Source: Barnesiella viscericola DSM 18177 (GTDB taxonomy: Bacteria > Bacteroidota > Bacteroidia > Bacteroidales > Barnesiellaceae). From it: a stretch of DNA of 64,000 bases. Positions 8,465 through 16,083 of the stretch are shown in pieces. The notes below the pieces were generated by a model that did no database searches, was not told the DNA's origin, and saw only the letters and a program-made list of their open reading frames with translations. Location of the stretch: positions 2,108,001 through 2,172,000 of the forward strand of contig NZ_CP007034.1 of NCBI RefSeq assembly GCF_000512915.1, given 5' to 3'. Made by a program: the position numbers and the translations under genes. The number at the start of each line of letters is the position of its first letter. The first letter of the stretch is position 1.

Positions 8465-9022
8465 TCAGACCGCAGGCTCTGCGGTGTCGGGTTGGCGGAA
8501 GATGGAGAAATTCACACTTCCGTAGCTGCGGTGCTGGTCAAAGAGCGGGTGCGACGAGAAGTCGTTGTTCTTGGAATGTTCGAGCACGAAGATACCCCCC
8601 GGTTTCAGCAGGTTGCACGACAGTACCTCGTGCGGCAGCGTCGCCAGCTTGGGCAGGTCGTAGGGAGGGTCGGCAAAGATGAGGTCGAACTGTTGGCGGC
8701 AGTTTTGCAGAAACTTGAAGACATCGCCCTTGATGGGGGTGAGGTTGTGGTCGCCCAACAGTTGTTGCACCTTGCGTATAAAGTTGTACTGCGTCGGGTA
8801 AATCTCGACACACACCACCCGGGCACACTCGCGGGAGAGCAGCTCGAAGCTGATGGCCCCCGTACCGGCAAAGAGGTCGAGCGCCTCGATACCCTCGAAG
8901 TCGATGAGGTTTTCCAGCACGTTGAAAAGATTCTCCCGGGCAAAGTCGGTCGTAGGCCGGGCCTTGATATGGGTGGGGACATCGAACCGCCGACGCCCGT
9001 ATTTACCGCTGATGATTCGCAT
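8465..9022 (-). CDS. rsmD: 16S rRNA (guanine(966)-N(2))-methyltransferase RsmD
   Basis: A 185-residue SAM-dependent methyltransferase that modifies G966 of 16S rRNA during 30S assembly. It begins with the family signature MRIISGKYGRRRF and RPTTDFARENLFNVL. The SAM-binding motif is LDLFAGTGAISFE, and the catalytic motif IV is ADPPYDLP, as expected for N2-guanine methylation. Length is normal. In many Bacteroidales rsmD follows DUF3822; here an AraC-type gene on the other strand lies between them. Transcription starts from the 83-bp promoter repeat directly upstream, whose intact TATCTTTG lies 28 bases before the ATG. Confidence 0.95.
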   Translation of the reverse strand: MRIISGKYGRRRFDVPTHIKARPTTDFARENLFNVLENLIDFEGIEALDLFAGTGAISFELLSRECARVVCVEIYPTQYNFIRKVQQLLGDHNLTPIKGDVFKFLQNCRQQFDLIFADPPYDLPKLATLPHEVLSCNLLKPGGIFVLEHSKNNDFSSHPLFDQHRSYGSVNFSIFRQPDTAEPAV

Positions 9023-9049
9023 AAGAATTTACTCGTTTCAATTTAATGG

Positions 9050-9286
9050 CAAAGATAGTGAAAGGCGAGAGCCGAGGCAAACGAAAACGGAGTTTTCAAG
9101 TTTGACAGGGCCGAGCCGCCTCCTTTCTTCTGAAAAGATAGTGAAAGGCGAGAGCCGAGGCAAACGAAAACGGAGTTTTCAAGATTGACAGGGCCGAGCC
9201 GCCTCCTTTCTTCTGGAAAGATAGTGAAAGGCGAGAGCCGAGGCAAACGAAAACGGAGATTTCAAGTTTGACAGGGCCGAGCCGCC
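9050..9286 (-). repeat. Three tandem copies of an 83-bp promoter-bearing repeat
   Basis: Copies begin at 9051, 9134 and 9217 (period exactly 83; the last is cut short at about 9286). Read on the minus strand, each contains TTTG, a 20-nt spacer and TATCTTTN, a Bacteroidota promoter. Only the copy next to rsmD keeps the final G (TATCTTTG, 9050-9057; TTTG at 9078-9081). The other two end in T and C. The same unit recurs upstream of the CBS gene at 62.1 kb and, diverged, upstream of the SGNH gene at 14.5 kb. Apparent reading frames inside these repeats are artefacts. Confidence 0.9.
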
Positions 9287-9306
9287 GTGTTATATTCCGG
9301 GAGGAA

Positions 9307-9339
9307 TTTGGAAGAGATGATTTTTTATACTTATATTTG
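9307..9339 (+). promoter_or_regulatory. Promoter of the membrane AraC-type regulator
   Basis: TTTG (9307-9310) and TATATTTG (9332-9339) are spaced by 21 nt, an excellent match to the phylum consensus, 50 bases before the start codon. Confidence 0.8.
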
Positions 9340-9389
9340 CGTAGGCATTAAAGATTAGCATATAGATTTCTGCAAACAAGATTAGGGGA

Positions 9390-10463
9390 ATGATTCTGAA
9401 TACGTTGTTTATCGAAAGCCTGTCCAATTTTGCGCACGGCATATCGTCGGCGTTTTTCATCTATTTTGGTCTCAATCTGGTTTTCTTCCGCAATTCCAAC
9501 CGCCCGTTGCAGGTGTTGGGCTATCTGTTCTGCCTGTGGGCCGTGCAAAATGTCAAGGACCTTTTTCTGTATGTCGATTCCGTCAGCGAGTCGACCTATT
9601 ATTCCTCCCTGTTGCTGTCGTTCGACATGTGGGCGGTCCCCTTCTGTGCCCTCTTCCTGTTGGAGATTCTCTATCCCGGTTTTTTCAGTCTGAAGCGGGT
9701 GGTGCAGTTCGAGTCTCCGTTGTGCCTGTTCACGCTGGTCTATGCCCTTACGGGACGGTCGTTCTTTTATAAAATGAGCATAGTCTATACGGCTCTGTTC
9801 TGTCTGGTTGTGGTGTTGTTTATCGTGTCGAAGGTGAGGCAATATAACCGTTACATGCGGGAGAACTACTCCTATACCGAGAGGGTGAATGTGCGCTGGC
9901 TCATGAACAGCATGATTATCTTGGCCCTTTGTCTCCTTCTCTGGCTCTATACCTGTACCAATATCAGCCATTTGGGCGATCTTGTCTATTACGTGACCTC
10001 GACCCTCTTGTGGGCGGTAGTGCTCTATTTCAGTTTGAGGCAGGAGTGGATTGCAGAGGTGGAGGAGAGTGATACCGAGGTGGAGCAAGTCCCCTTGGAG
10101 ATGGAGCCTTCTCGCAATGGCGCCTCGCCGATGGGCCAGAAACTTGAAGCCTATATCCGGGAACGGGAACTCTTTCTCAATCCCAAACTTTCGTTGCCCG
10201 ACTTGGCTACCGAGATGGGGACCAACCGCAGTTACCTCTCCAACTGTTTGAACAACGAGTTAGGGGTAACCTTCTATGACTATATCAACGGGTTCCGGAT
10301 CGAAAAGGCAAAGGGCATTCTCGAAGACCCTGCTTTCGACGGCTGTATCGAAGAGGTGGCTCTGCTCAGCGGATTCAATTCGGTCTCCACATTCCGCCGC
10401 TCGTTCCAGAAGCGATACGGTTGCAGCCCCTCGCAATATCGCAAGGGCGAAGTAGGGAAATAG
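9390..10463 (+). CDS. Membrane-anchored AraC family transcriptional regulator
   Basis: A 357-residue regulator. The first ~215 residues contain about seven hydrophobic segments (for example near ISSAFFIYFGLNLVFF, VLGYLFCLWAVQ, WAVPFCALFLLEILY, SIVYTALFCLVVVLFIV, IILALCLLLWLY and YYVTSTLLWAVVLYFSL). A short acidic linker (EVEESDTEVEQ) leads to a C-terminal double helix-turn-helix of the AraC/XylS type (LSLPDLATEMGTNRSYLSNCLN ... GFNSVSTFRRSFQKRYGCSPSQYR). Such proteins are common in Bacteroidota and are thought to sense an envelope signal and bind DNA while still in the membrane. No target gene is obvious: both neighbours are on the other strand. It sits between DUF3822 and rsmD, which are usually adjacent. 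Confidence 0.88.
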   Translation: MILNTLFIESLSNFAHGISSAFFIYFGLNLVFFRNSNRPLQVLGYLFCLWAVQNVKDLFLYVDSVSESTYYSSLLLSFDMWAVPFCALFLLEILYPGFFSLKRVVQFESPLCLFTLVYALTGRSFFYKMSIVYTALFCLVVVLFIVSKVRQYNRYMRENYSYTERVNVRWLMNSMIILALCLLLWLYTCTNISHLGDLVYYVTSTLLWAVVLYFSLRQEWIAEVEESDTEVEQVPLEMEPSRNGASPMGQKLEAYIRERELFLNPKLSLPDLATEMGTNRSYLSNCLNNELGVTFYDYINGFRIEKAKGILEDPAFDGCIEEVALLSGFNSVSTFRRSFQKRYGCSPSQYRKGEVGK

Positions 10464-10542
10464 AGCGGGGTGCTCTTTGTCGGGGTTTTTCTCGGCTTTC
10501 CGTTAGAAGATGTTTTTTTATCCCTCTTTCTCTCTCCGTTGG

Positions 10543-11352
10543 TTACAGATAGGCCGTGATGAGCCGCAGCGGCAGGGGCAGACTCTCGTCGCCGGTAGGA
10601 GGCGTGGAAGGGAATTTGGTGAGAGTAATGAAGGCCAGATGCTTGCGCAGCAGCGGAATGATGTGTTGGCGCAGTTCCCGATGGTCGCCCGAGAGCGACA
10701 GCTCGTCGTCGGTAGCGTTGAATCCCAGTTGTTTCCACACGTTCAGAATGTAGTATATCCCGTCGTTCACGTGGTGAATGGCAAAGCTGTTGGCCAGCAG
10801 GAACCCCTGTTGGTTGAAGGCGAAGAGGTCGATCGACCCGCTGCCCCAGTGCACGTAGAGTTTGGCGTTGTAGGCCAGGCGGCTCTTCCGGTAGAAATAT
10901 TCGCACATCGGGGCCAGCCGGTGCAGTACAACGGGACGGTCGAAGGTGCGGCGAACGAACGAGAGTCGCTCGGTATCCACGTCGAAGAGTATCTGCGCTC
11001 CCGTGTGGGGCAACTCGGCCGAAACAGCTGTGCCGTCGCTGTCGGGGAAACAGAAGTTGAAGTAGCGCGGATTGTCCTCGGCCGAGGCAAAGGCGTTGGG
11101 GATAAAGGTATAGCGGGTGGAGTCGGCAATGAAGAAGACCTTCTCGAAAGCCCGGGTCAAGATGGGCTGGGAGAAGACCGCCTCTTCGAGCGACGCCTGC
11201 GTGGGCCGTATGGGCAGCCGGTCGGCTACAATCGTGCCCCGCTGCTCGGTGTGCTGCAACAAGATATGCAGATACGAACCGTCGGCATACATCGTCAAGA
11301 TGTATTTGTGACTCTCTTTCATCAACTGGTTCAGTGCCGGTATCGGTTCCAT
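10543..11352 (-). CDS. DUF3822 family protein
   Basis: A 269-residue protein of the Bacteroidota-specific DUF3822 family, which has a fold believed to be related to actin-like ATPases; no function is established. Visible features are HKYILTMYADGSYLHILLQ near the N terminus and the stretch YVHWGSGSIDLFAFNQQGFLLANSF in the middle, which resembles the second-lobe strand pattern. The C terminus is LPLRLITAYL. In related genomes it precedes rsmD, suggesting a link to ribosome maturation or DNA processing (inference from synteny only). A TACATTTG promoter element lies at 11453-11460, about 100 bases upstream. Confidence 0.82.
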   Translation of the reverse strand: MEPIPALNQLMKESHKYILTMYADGSYLHILLQHTEQRGTIVADRLPIRPTQASLEEAVFSQPILTRAFEKVFFIADSTRYTFIPNAFASAEDNPRYFNFCFPDSDGTAVSAELPHTGAQILFDVDTERLSFVRRTFDRPVVLHRLAPMCEYFYRKSRLAYNAKLYVHWGSGSIDLFAFNQQGFLLANSFAIHHVNDGIYYILNVWKQLGFNATDDELSLSGDHRELRQHIIPLLRKHLAFITLTKFPSTPPTGDESLPLPLRLITAYL

Positions 11353-11452
11353 GGTTTCCGTTTCGTTTTTGGGTCATGTCCCGCCCCGCGATGGGTGTGC
11401 GGCAGCGCCTGCCAACCTGTGGGGAGGGGGATTTTTCGCAATTTAAACTGTA

Positions 11453-11489
11453 CAAATGTAAGAAAAGAAAACGGGAAACACTATTTTTG
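11453..11489. promoter_or_regulatory. Divergent promoter elements for DUF3822 and the helicase
   Basis: TACATTTG reads leftward at 11453-11460 (towards DUF3822) and TATTTTTG reads rightward at 11482-11489 (towards the helicase). Clear -33 boxes are not seen. The rightward start of transcription would be near 11496, so the leader of the helicase mRNA is very short. Confidence 0.6.
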
Positions 11490-11512
11490 TCATACACTTT
11501 ATCGCTTTGCCC

Positions 11513-12937
11513 ATGATTACCGACCTGCTTGTCCAACAGATAGAGAGCTGTTTGCCCTACGAACCCAACCGTCAGCAGCGTGAACTGCTAGAACGGTTGG
11601 CCGCCTTCGTGCTCGACGAGCGCGACGACACCCTCTTCCTGTTGCGGGGCTATGCCGGTACGGGAAAGACCTCGCTGGTGGGAGCCCTGGTCAAGGCGCT
11701 CACCCAGTTGCAGAGCAAAGTGGTGCTGCTGGCACCCACGGGTCGGGCCGCCAAGGTCTTTGCCCGCTATGCCGGTCACCCCGCCTATACGATACACCGC
11801 CGCATCTATCGGCAGAAGAGCTATTCGCCCGACATGGAGGGCTTTCTCGTGGGCGAGAATCTGGCCAAACACACCCTCTTTATCGTCGATGAGGCCTCGA
11901 TGATTGCCAACGCTTCGGGCGACGGAGCCGTCTACGGCACCGGCCGGTTGCTCGACGACCTGGTGGAGTATGTCTACTCGGGCGAACATTGCCGGCTTAT
12001 CCTGCTGGGCGATACGGCCCAGCTGCCGCCGGTAGGGCAGGAGCGGAGTCCGGCACTCGATGCCGGGGTGTTGCAGGGGTATGGCCTCGCCGTGCAGGAG
12101 TATGAACTGCGCGAGGTGGCCCGGCAGGCCGCCGAGTCGGGAATCCTCACCAACGCCACCCGTTTGCGCGAAGAGATGGAGCAGGTACCCCTGCCGATGC
12201 CTCGCCTGCGGGTGCAGGGTTATCCCGACGTCGAAGCCCTCAGCGGGGAGTATCTGGTCGAGCGCATCTCCGACTCCTACGACCGGGTGGGGCTCGACGA
12301 GACCATCGTGATTACCCGCTCCAACAAGCGGGCCAATATCTTCAACCAGGGCATTCGCAACCAGATTCTCTATCGCGAGGAGGAGCTCACCGCGGGCGAC
12401 CTGTTGCTGGTGGCCAAGAACAACTACTTTTGGAGCAAGGAGTACAAGGAGATCGATTTCATTGCCAACGGCGACGTGGCCCGGGTGGTGCGGGTGATGA
12501 AACGTACCGAGATGTATGGCTTCCGCTTTGCCGACGTGTTGCTCCATTTCCCCGATTTGGAGGTCGAGATGGAGGCCAAGATTCTGCTCGACACGCTGTC
12601 GAGCGACTCCCCGGCGCTCACCCGGGAGCAACAGGAGTCGCTCCTGGCACAGGTCATGGCCGACTACTACGACATCACCACACGGCGCGAGAAGTTCAAG
12701 CGGTTAAAGAGCGACCCGTGGTTCAACGCCCTGCAAGTGAAATATGCCTACGGGGTCACCTGCCACAAGGCGCAGGGTGGCCAGTGGAAGCACGTCTATA
12801 TCGATATGGGATACATTCAACAGGGGGCGGCTCTCTCGCTCGACTTTTACCGCTGGCTCTATACCGCGTTCACCCGGGCCACCGAAAAGATATGGCTGGT
12901 CAACGTGAGCGGCGAATTTCTGGAACAACCTTTATAG
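11513..12937 (+). CDS. RecD-like superfamily 1 DNA helicase / AAA ATPase
   Basis: A 474-residue ATP-dependent 5'-3' helicase-like protein. Motif I (Walker A) is RGYAGTGKTSLV near residue 45, motif Ia LLAPTGRAAKVF, motif II (Walker B) LFIVDEASM, motif III ILLGDTAQLPPVG, and the C-terminal motifs include VTCHKAQGGQWKHVYID (motif V) and YTAFTRATEKIWLV (motif VI). This is the RecD/Dda arrangement without the long N-terminal domain of RecD2. A role in recombination or replication-fork repair is likely. I chose the ATG at 11513 over an in-frame TTG at 11507. Its end overlaps the end of the cardiolipin synthase gene by six bases (convergent). Confidence 0.9.
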   Translation: MITDLLVQQIESCLPYEPNRQQRELLERLAAFVLDERDDTLFLLRGYAGTGKTSLVGALVKALTQLQSKVVLLAPTGRAAKVFARYAGHPAYTIHRRIYRQKSYSPDMEGFLVGENLAKHTLFIVDEASMIANASGDGAVYGTGRLLDDLVEYVYSGEHCRLILLGDTAQLPPVGQERSPALDAGVLQGYGLAVQEYELREVARQAAESGILTNATRLREEMEQVPLPMPRLRVQGYPDVEALSGEYLVERISDSYDRVGLDETIVITRSNKRANIFNQGIRNQILYREEELTAGDLLLVAKNNYFWSKEYKEIDFIANGDVARVVRVMKRTEMYGFRFADVLLHFPDLEVEMEAKILLDTLSSDSPALTREQQESLLAQVMADYYDITTRREKFKRLKSDPWFNALQVKYAYGVTCHKAQGGQWKHVYIDMGYIQQGAALSLDFYRWLYTAFTRATEKIWLVNVSGEFLEQPL

Positions 12938-14374
12938 TATGGGGCTCATCAGCCGCATGAGCGACTCGATGACCCGTTGCAGCAACGGGCGGTGCCGCCA
13001 GTAGTGCAGAATGATGCGGCGGCAGTGCTGTTGGTCTTCGATAAAGATGCGCTTCATCTCGCTGTTCACCTCGCGGTCGTAGATAAAGGCGTTGGCCTCG
13101 AAGTTGTGCTCGAAGCTGCGGAAGTCGAAATTGGTCGAGCCCACCGAACTCAGTTCGTCGTCGATGATGATGGTCTTGGCGTGGAGCAGTCCCGGCTGGT
13201 AGAAGTAGACCTTCACCCCGGCTTTCAGCATCTCGGCAATGTAGGAGAATGAGGCGTAGCGCAGAATCTGCGAGTCGGAGCGCTCGGGTATCATCACCCG
13301 CACGTCGACTTTGGCAAGGGCGGCTGTCTGCAACGCCTTGGACAGGCTGTCGGTGGGCAGGAAATAGGGCGTCTGTATGTAGACCGATTTCTTGGCGTTG
13401 GTGATGGCTTTCAGGAAGAGCATGGCGATGTTCGACCATTCGCCTATGGGTCCGCCGGGGGCAAGCTGTATGCCGCTGTTCCCCCGGTCTTCCAGGAGCG
13501 GGAAAAATTGCGGGGCAGACAGGACCTCCTTGCACTCGAAGCTCCAATCGACGGCGAAGAGCAGTTGAAGTCCCTGCACCGCAGGCCCCTCGATGCGCAG
13601 ATGGGTGTCGCGCCATGTGCCCCATTTGAGCCCCTCGACGTAGCGGTCGGCAATGTTCATGCCACCGATGTACCCGATGCGTCCGTCGATAACCGTAATC
13701 TTGCGGTGGTTGCGGTAGTTGATGCGGCTGGCCAGCTGCGGGAAGGAGATTTCGAGGAAGGGGCGCACGGCGATTCCGGCCTCCTGCATCTCCTTGAAAA
13801 ACCTTTTCTTGACCGACCAGCACCCCACGTCGTCATAGAGTACCCGTATCTGTACCCCGCGGGCCGCACATCGCAACAGCACCTCCTTCACCCGGGCTCC
13901 CAGGTGGTCGTCTTCAAAGATGTAGTATTGTATGTGAATGTATTCGCGGGCATTCTCCAAGTCTTGCAGATATTGGTCGAACTTCTCCCGGCCGGTGGTG
14001 AAAATCTTTATCCGGTTGCCCGAGTAGTAGGGCATGCTGCACAGGCTGTGGCACAACTTGATCTCCTGTTTGCTCTCTTCGCTCAGCGACAGGGTGTCGA
14101 TATTGACAATCGAGTGGTAGTCGCGCTTGCGCAACTTGCGTTTGATGCGTCGCGACACCATGTGTTTGGCTTTGAAATTCTGCCCGAAGAAAATGTAGAA
14201 AACCAGTCCCACCACAGGCAGAAAGAGCAAAACGATTACCCACGCCAAGCTCTTTACCGGGTTGCGATTGTCGGTGATGACAATCACAATCGCACCCAGT
14301 ATGGTGATGGCATATATCGTATAGACAGCGATATAGACCCAATCGGTCAGGGGCATGAGGGCAAGTACAGGCAT
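12932..14374 (-). CDS. cls: Cardiolipin synthase (phospholipase D family)
   Basis: A 480-residue membrane enzyme that joins two phosphatidylglycerols into cardiolipin. Two N-terminal transmembrane helices (WVYIAVYTIYAITILGAIVIVI and SLAWVIVLLFLPVVGLVFYIFFG) are followed by two phospholipase D domains with HKD motifs HRKITVIDGRIGYIGGMN and HAKTIIIDDELSSVGSTN. Length and layout match ClsA. The frame is open further upstream to a TTG at 14413, but the ATG at 14374 (MPVLALMPLTDW) begins a normal ClsA N terminus, so I prefer it. The gene converges on the helicase gene and the stops overlap. No promoter of the phylum type is clear. Confidence 0.92.
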   Translation of the reverse strand: MPVLALMPLTDWVYIAVYTIYAITILGAIVIVITDNRNPVKSLAWVIVLLFLPVVGLVFYIFFGQNFKAKHMVSRRIKRKLRKRDYHSIVNIDTLSLSEESKQEIKLCHSLCSMPYYSGNRIKIFTTGREKFDQYLQDLENAREYIHIQYYIFEDDHLGARVKEVLLRCAARGVQIRVLYDDVGCWSVKKRFFKEMQEAGIAVRPFLEISFPQLASRINYRNHRKITVIDGRIGYIGGMNIADRYVEGLKWGTWRDTHLRIEGPAVQGLQLLFAVDWSFECKEVLSAPQFFPLLEDRGNSGIQLAPGGPIGEWSNIAMLFLKAITNAKKSVYIQTPYFLPTDSLSKALQTAALAKVDVRVMIPERSDSQILRYASFSYIAEMLKAGVKVYFYQPGLLHAKTIIIDDELSSVGSTNFDFRSFEHNFEANAFIYDREVNSEMKRIFIEDQQHCRRIILHYWRHRPLLQRVIESLMRLMSPIL

Positions 14375-14451
14375 TACAAAAGCTAAATTATAAAAATAAT
14401 CCCAAAAAAGCAAATCGGAGGCTTGCTACTGTCTTTTCACACAAACATGAA

Positions 14452-14573
14452 AACTACGTTTCCGTTTGTCTCTACCCTCGACTTTCTCTATTTTTTTTTA
14501 CAGAAGATAAGATGCGTCTCAGCAGAAAAATCAAGCAAGCTTGTTTTTCTACCTTCGACTTTCACTATCTTTG
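14452..14573 (+). repeat. Two diverged copies of the promoter-bearing repeat
   Basis: Copy A (about 14452-14496) has TTTG at 14465-14468, 20 nt, then a degraded TATTTTTT. Copy B ends in an intact TATCTTTG at 14566-14573 preceded by CGACTTTCAC, closely resembling the 9.1-kb and 62.1-kb repeats (GCCTTTCAC-TATCTTTG). The period here is 77. The intact element places the start of transcription near 14580, just before the GTG codon chosen for the SGNH gene. Confidence 0.7.
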
Positions 14574-14592
14574 CAACCTCATTGGAAATAAA

Positions 14593-16083
14593 GTGAAGAA
14601 AAAAAGATCGGGGGGCTCTTCCCCGAAACATAAAAGCGGCCACGTGGTGGCCCTGTTGGTATTGGCTGTGGTCTTTCTGTTCCTCCTCACGCAGTTGCCT
14701 GTGTTGGAGTGGGGCGGATTTTCGACCAAGCCGGTCGATTTGTTTTCAGATATTCGCGTCGACGAGCAGTCGCTCGACCTGCCTGGCGATGCCGTGTGGC
14801 AGGATACCGAGAGCGATTCGCTCTTCTTTTCACACGAGGAGGCAACCGATTCGATAACGGTCTCGACCGACTCGGTGACGGGTGACACTCTCACGCCACC
14901 CCGACCCGCGGTTTCGGCTCCGGTTCGGCTCGACACGACGATGGTCGGTGGTCCTCCCCGTCGAGACGGCGATGTGGTGCTGTTTGAGGATTTCTCTCCC
15001 GGGGAGGAGGGCCTCTCTCATCTGCTTGCCGCCATGGAGCAACGCCTCACGCTGGGACGTCCCGTTCGTATCGCTTTTCTGGGCGACTCGTTCATCGAAG
15101 CTGATATTTTCACCCAAGATGTGCGCAGCCGGTTGCAATCGCAGTATGGCGGTTGCGGTGTGGGCTATGTGTCGATGCACTCCGATTTTCCCGGCTTCCG
15201 CCGGTCGGTTGTCCAGTCGGGTAGCGGCTGGGAGGTGCACAGTGTGCTCAAACCCCGGGAGGCCGATTGGAGCCTCATGACTCTGCAACAACAATATTTC
15301 GTGCCGCTCGAAGGGGCTGCGGCCCAGTATCGGGGTACGACCCGCATCGAACGGGCCGACAGCTGGACCCTCTCGCGTTTCCTTTTTGTGGCTCGCAACG
15401 ACTGTTCGGTCAGCCTCAAAGTGGGCGATGGCGAGTGGCAGACCTTTACCGTGACTGGTTCGCCCGAAATCCAGTCGCTCGAAGTGGCGGGCAAGACCAA
15501 CCGCTTCCAGGTGAGGACCGGGGCGATAGCCGGCTTCACCGCCATCGGGGTATGGCTCGACGATATGCAGGGCATCGCCATCGACAACATCTCGACCCGC
15601 GGCTATTCGGGCCTTTCGCTGGTGTCGCTGCCCGCAGCCCGCTGTGCCCAGATGCAGGCCATTGTGCCCTACGATGCCATCGTGCTCCAATACGGGCTCA
15701 ATGTCATGTCGCCCGAGATTCTCCACTACGAGGCCTATGCCCGCAAGATGGTGGCGGTCGTCAACCACTTGAAGGCCTGCTATCCGAATACCGATATTAT
15801 TCTGATGGGGGTGGGCGACCGCAGCCGCAAGATGAACGGCTCGTTTGTCACCATGCCGGCGGTATTGGCTCTCTCGCATGCTCAGCGGTTGGCCGCCAAG
15901 AATGCGGGCGTGGTCTTTTGGGATACCTTTGCCGCCATGGGTGGGGAGAATGGTATGGTCGACTATGTGGCTAAGAAACAGGCCAACAAGGACTATACGC
16001 ACATCAATCATAAAGGAGGCCGACGGCTGGCCGGCGAATTTGTCAAATCCCTGGAATATTGCTTAAACCGTCACGGCGAATGA
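14593..16083 (+). CDS. Membrane-anchored SGNH/GDSL hydrolase-family protein (first of O-acetylation module)
   Basis: About 496 residues from the GTG at 14593. A positively charged N terminus is followed by one transmembrane helix (VVALLVLAVVFLFLLTQL), a Ser/Thr/Asp-rich stalk (~40-120) and an SGNH domain. The nucleophile motif is FLGDSFIEAD (Ser ~166), with LQYGLNVM as the block III Asn region and DYTHINHKGG (Asp ~467, His ~470) as the Asp/His pair. An in-frame ATG exists at 14512, but it lies upstream of the promoter's expected transcription start, so it cannot be used. The next two genes are another SGNH protein (ATGA overlap) and an MBOAT acyltransferase, the arrangement of AlgI/AlgJ/AlgX or PatA/PatB systems. 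It probably transfers or removes acetyl groups on an envelope polymer. Confidence 0.8.
   Translation: MKKKRSGGSSPKHKSGHVVALLVLAVVFLFLLTQLPVLEWGGFSTKPVDLFSDIRVDEQSLDLPGDAVWQDTESDSLFFSHEEATDSITVSTDSVTGDTLTPPRPAVSAPVRLDTTMVGGPPRRDGDVVLFEDFSPGEEGLSHLLAAMEQRLTLGRPVRIAFLGDSFIEADIFTQDVRSRLQSQYGGCGVGYVSMHSDFPGFRRSVVQSGSGWEVHSVLKPREADWSLMTLQQQYFVPLEGAAAQYRGTTRIERADSWTLSRFLFVARNDCSVSLKVGDGEWQTFTVTGSPEIQSLEVAGKTNRFQVRTGAIAGFTAIGVWLDDMQGIAIDNISTRGYSGLSLVSLPAARCAQMQAIVPYDAIVLQYGLNVMSPEILHYEAYARKMVAVVNHLKACYPNTDIILMGVGDRSRKMNGSFVTMPAVLALSHAQRLAAKNAGVVFWDTFAAMGGENGMVDYVAKKQANKDYTHINHKGGRRLAGEFVKSLEYCLNRHGE

Noticed and set aside
9043-9246. A 67-codon frame across the 83-bp repeats upstream of rsmD.
   Set aside because: Its sequence is itself repetitive because it translates the promoter repeats; the same peptide appears at 62125 for the same reason.
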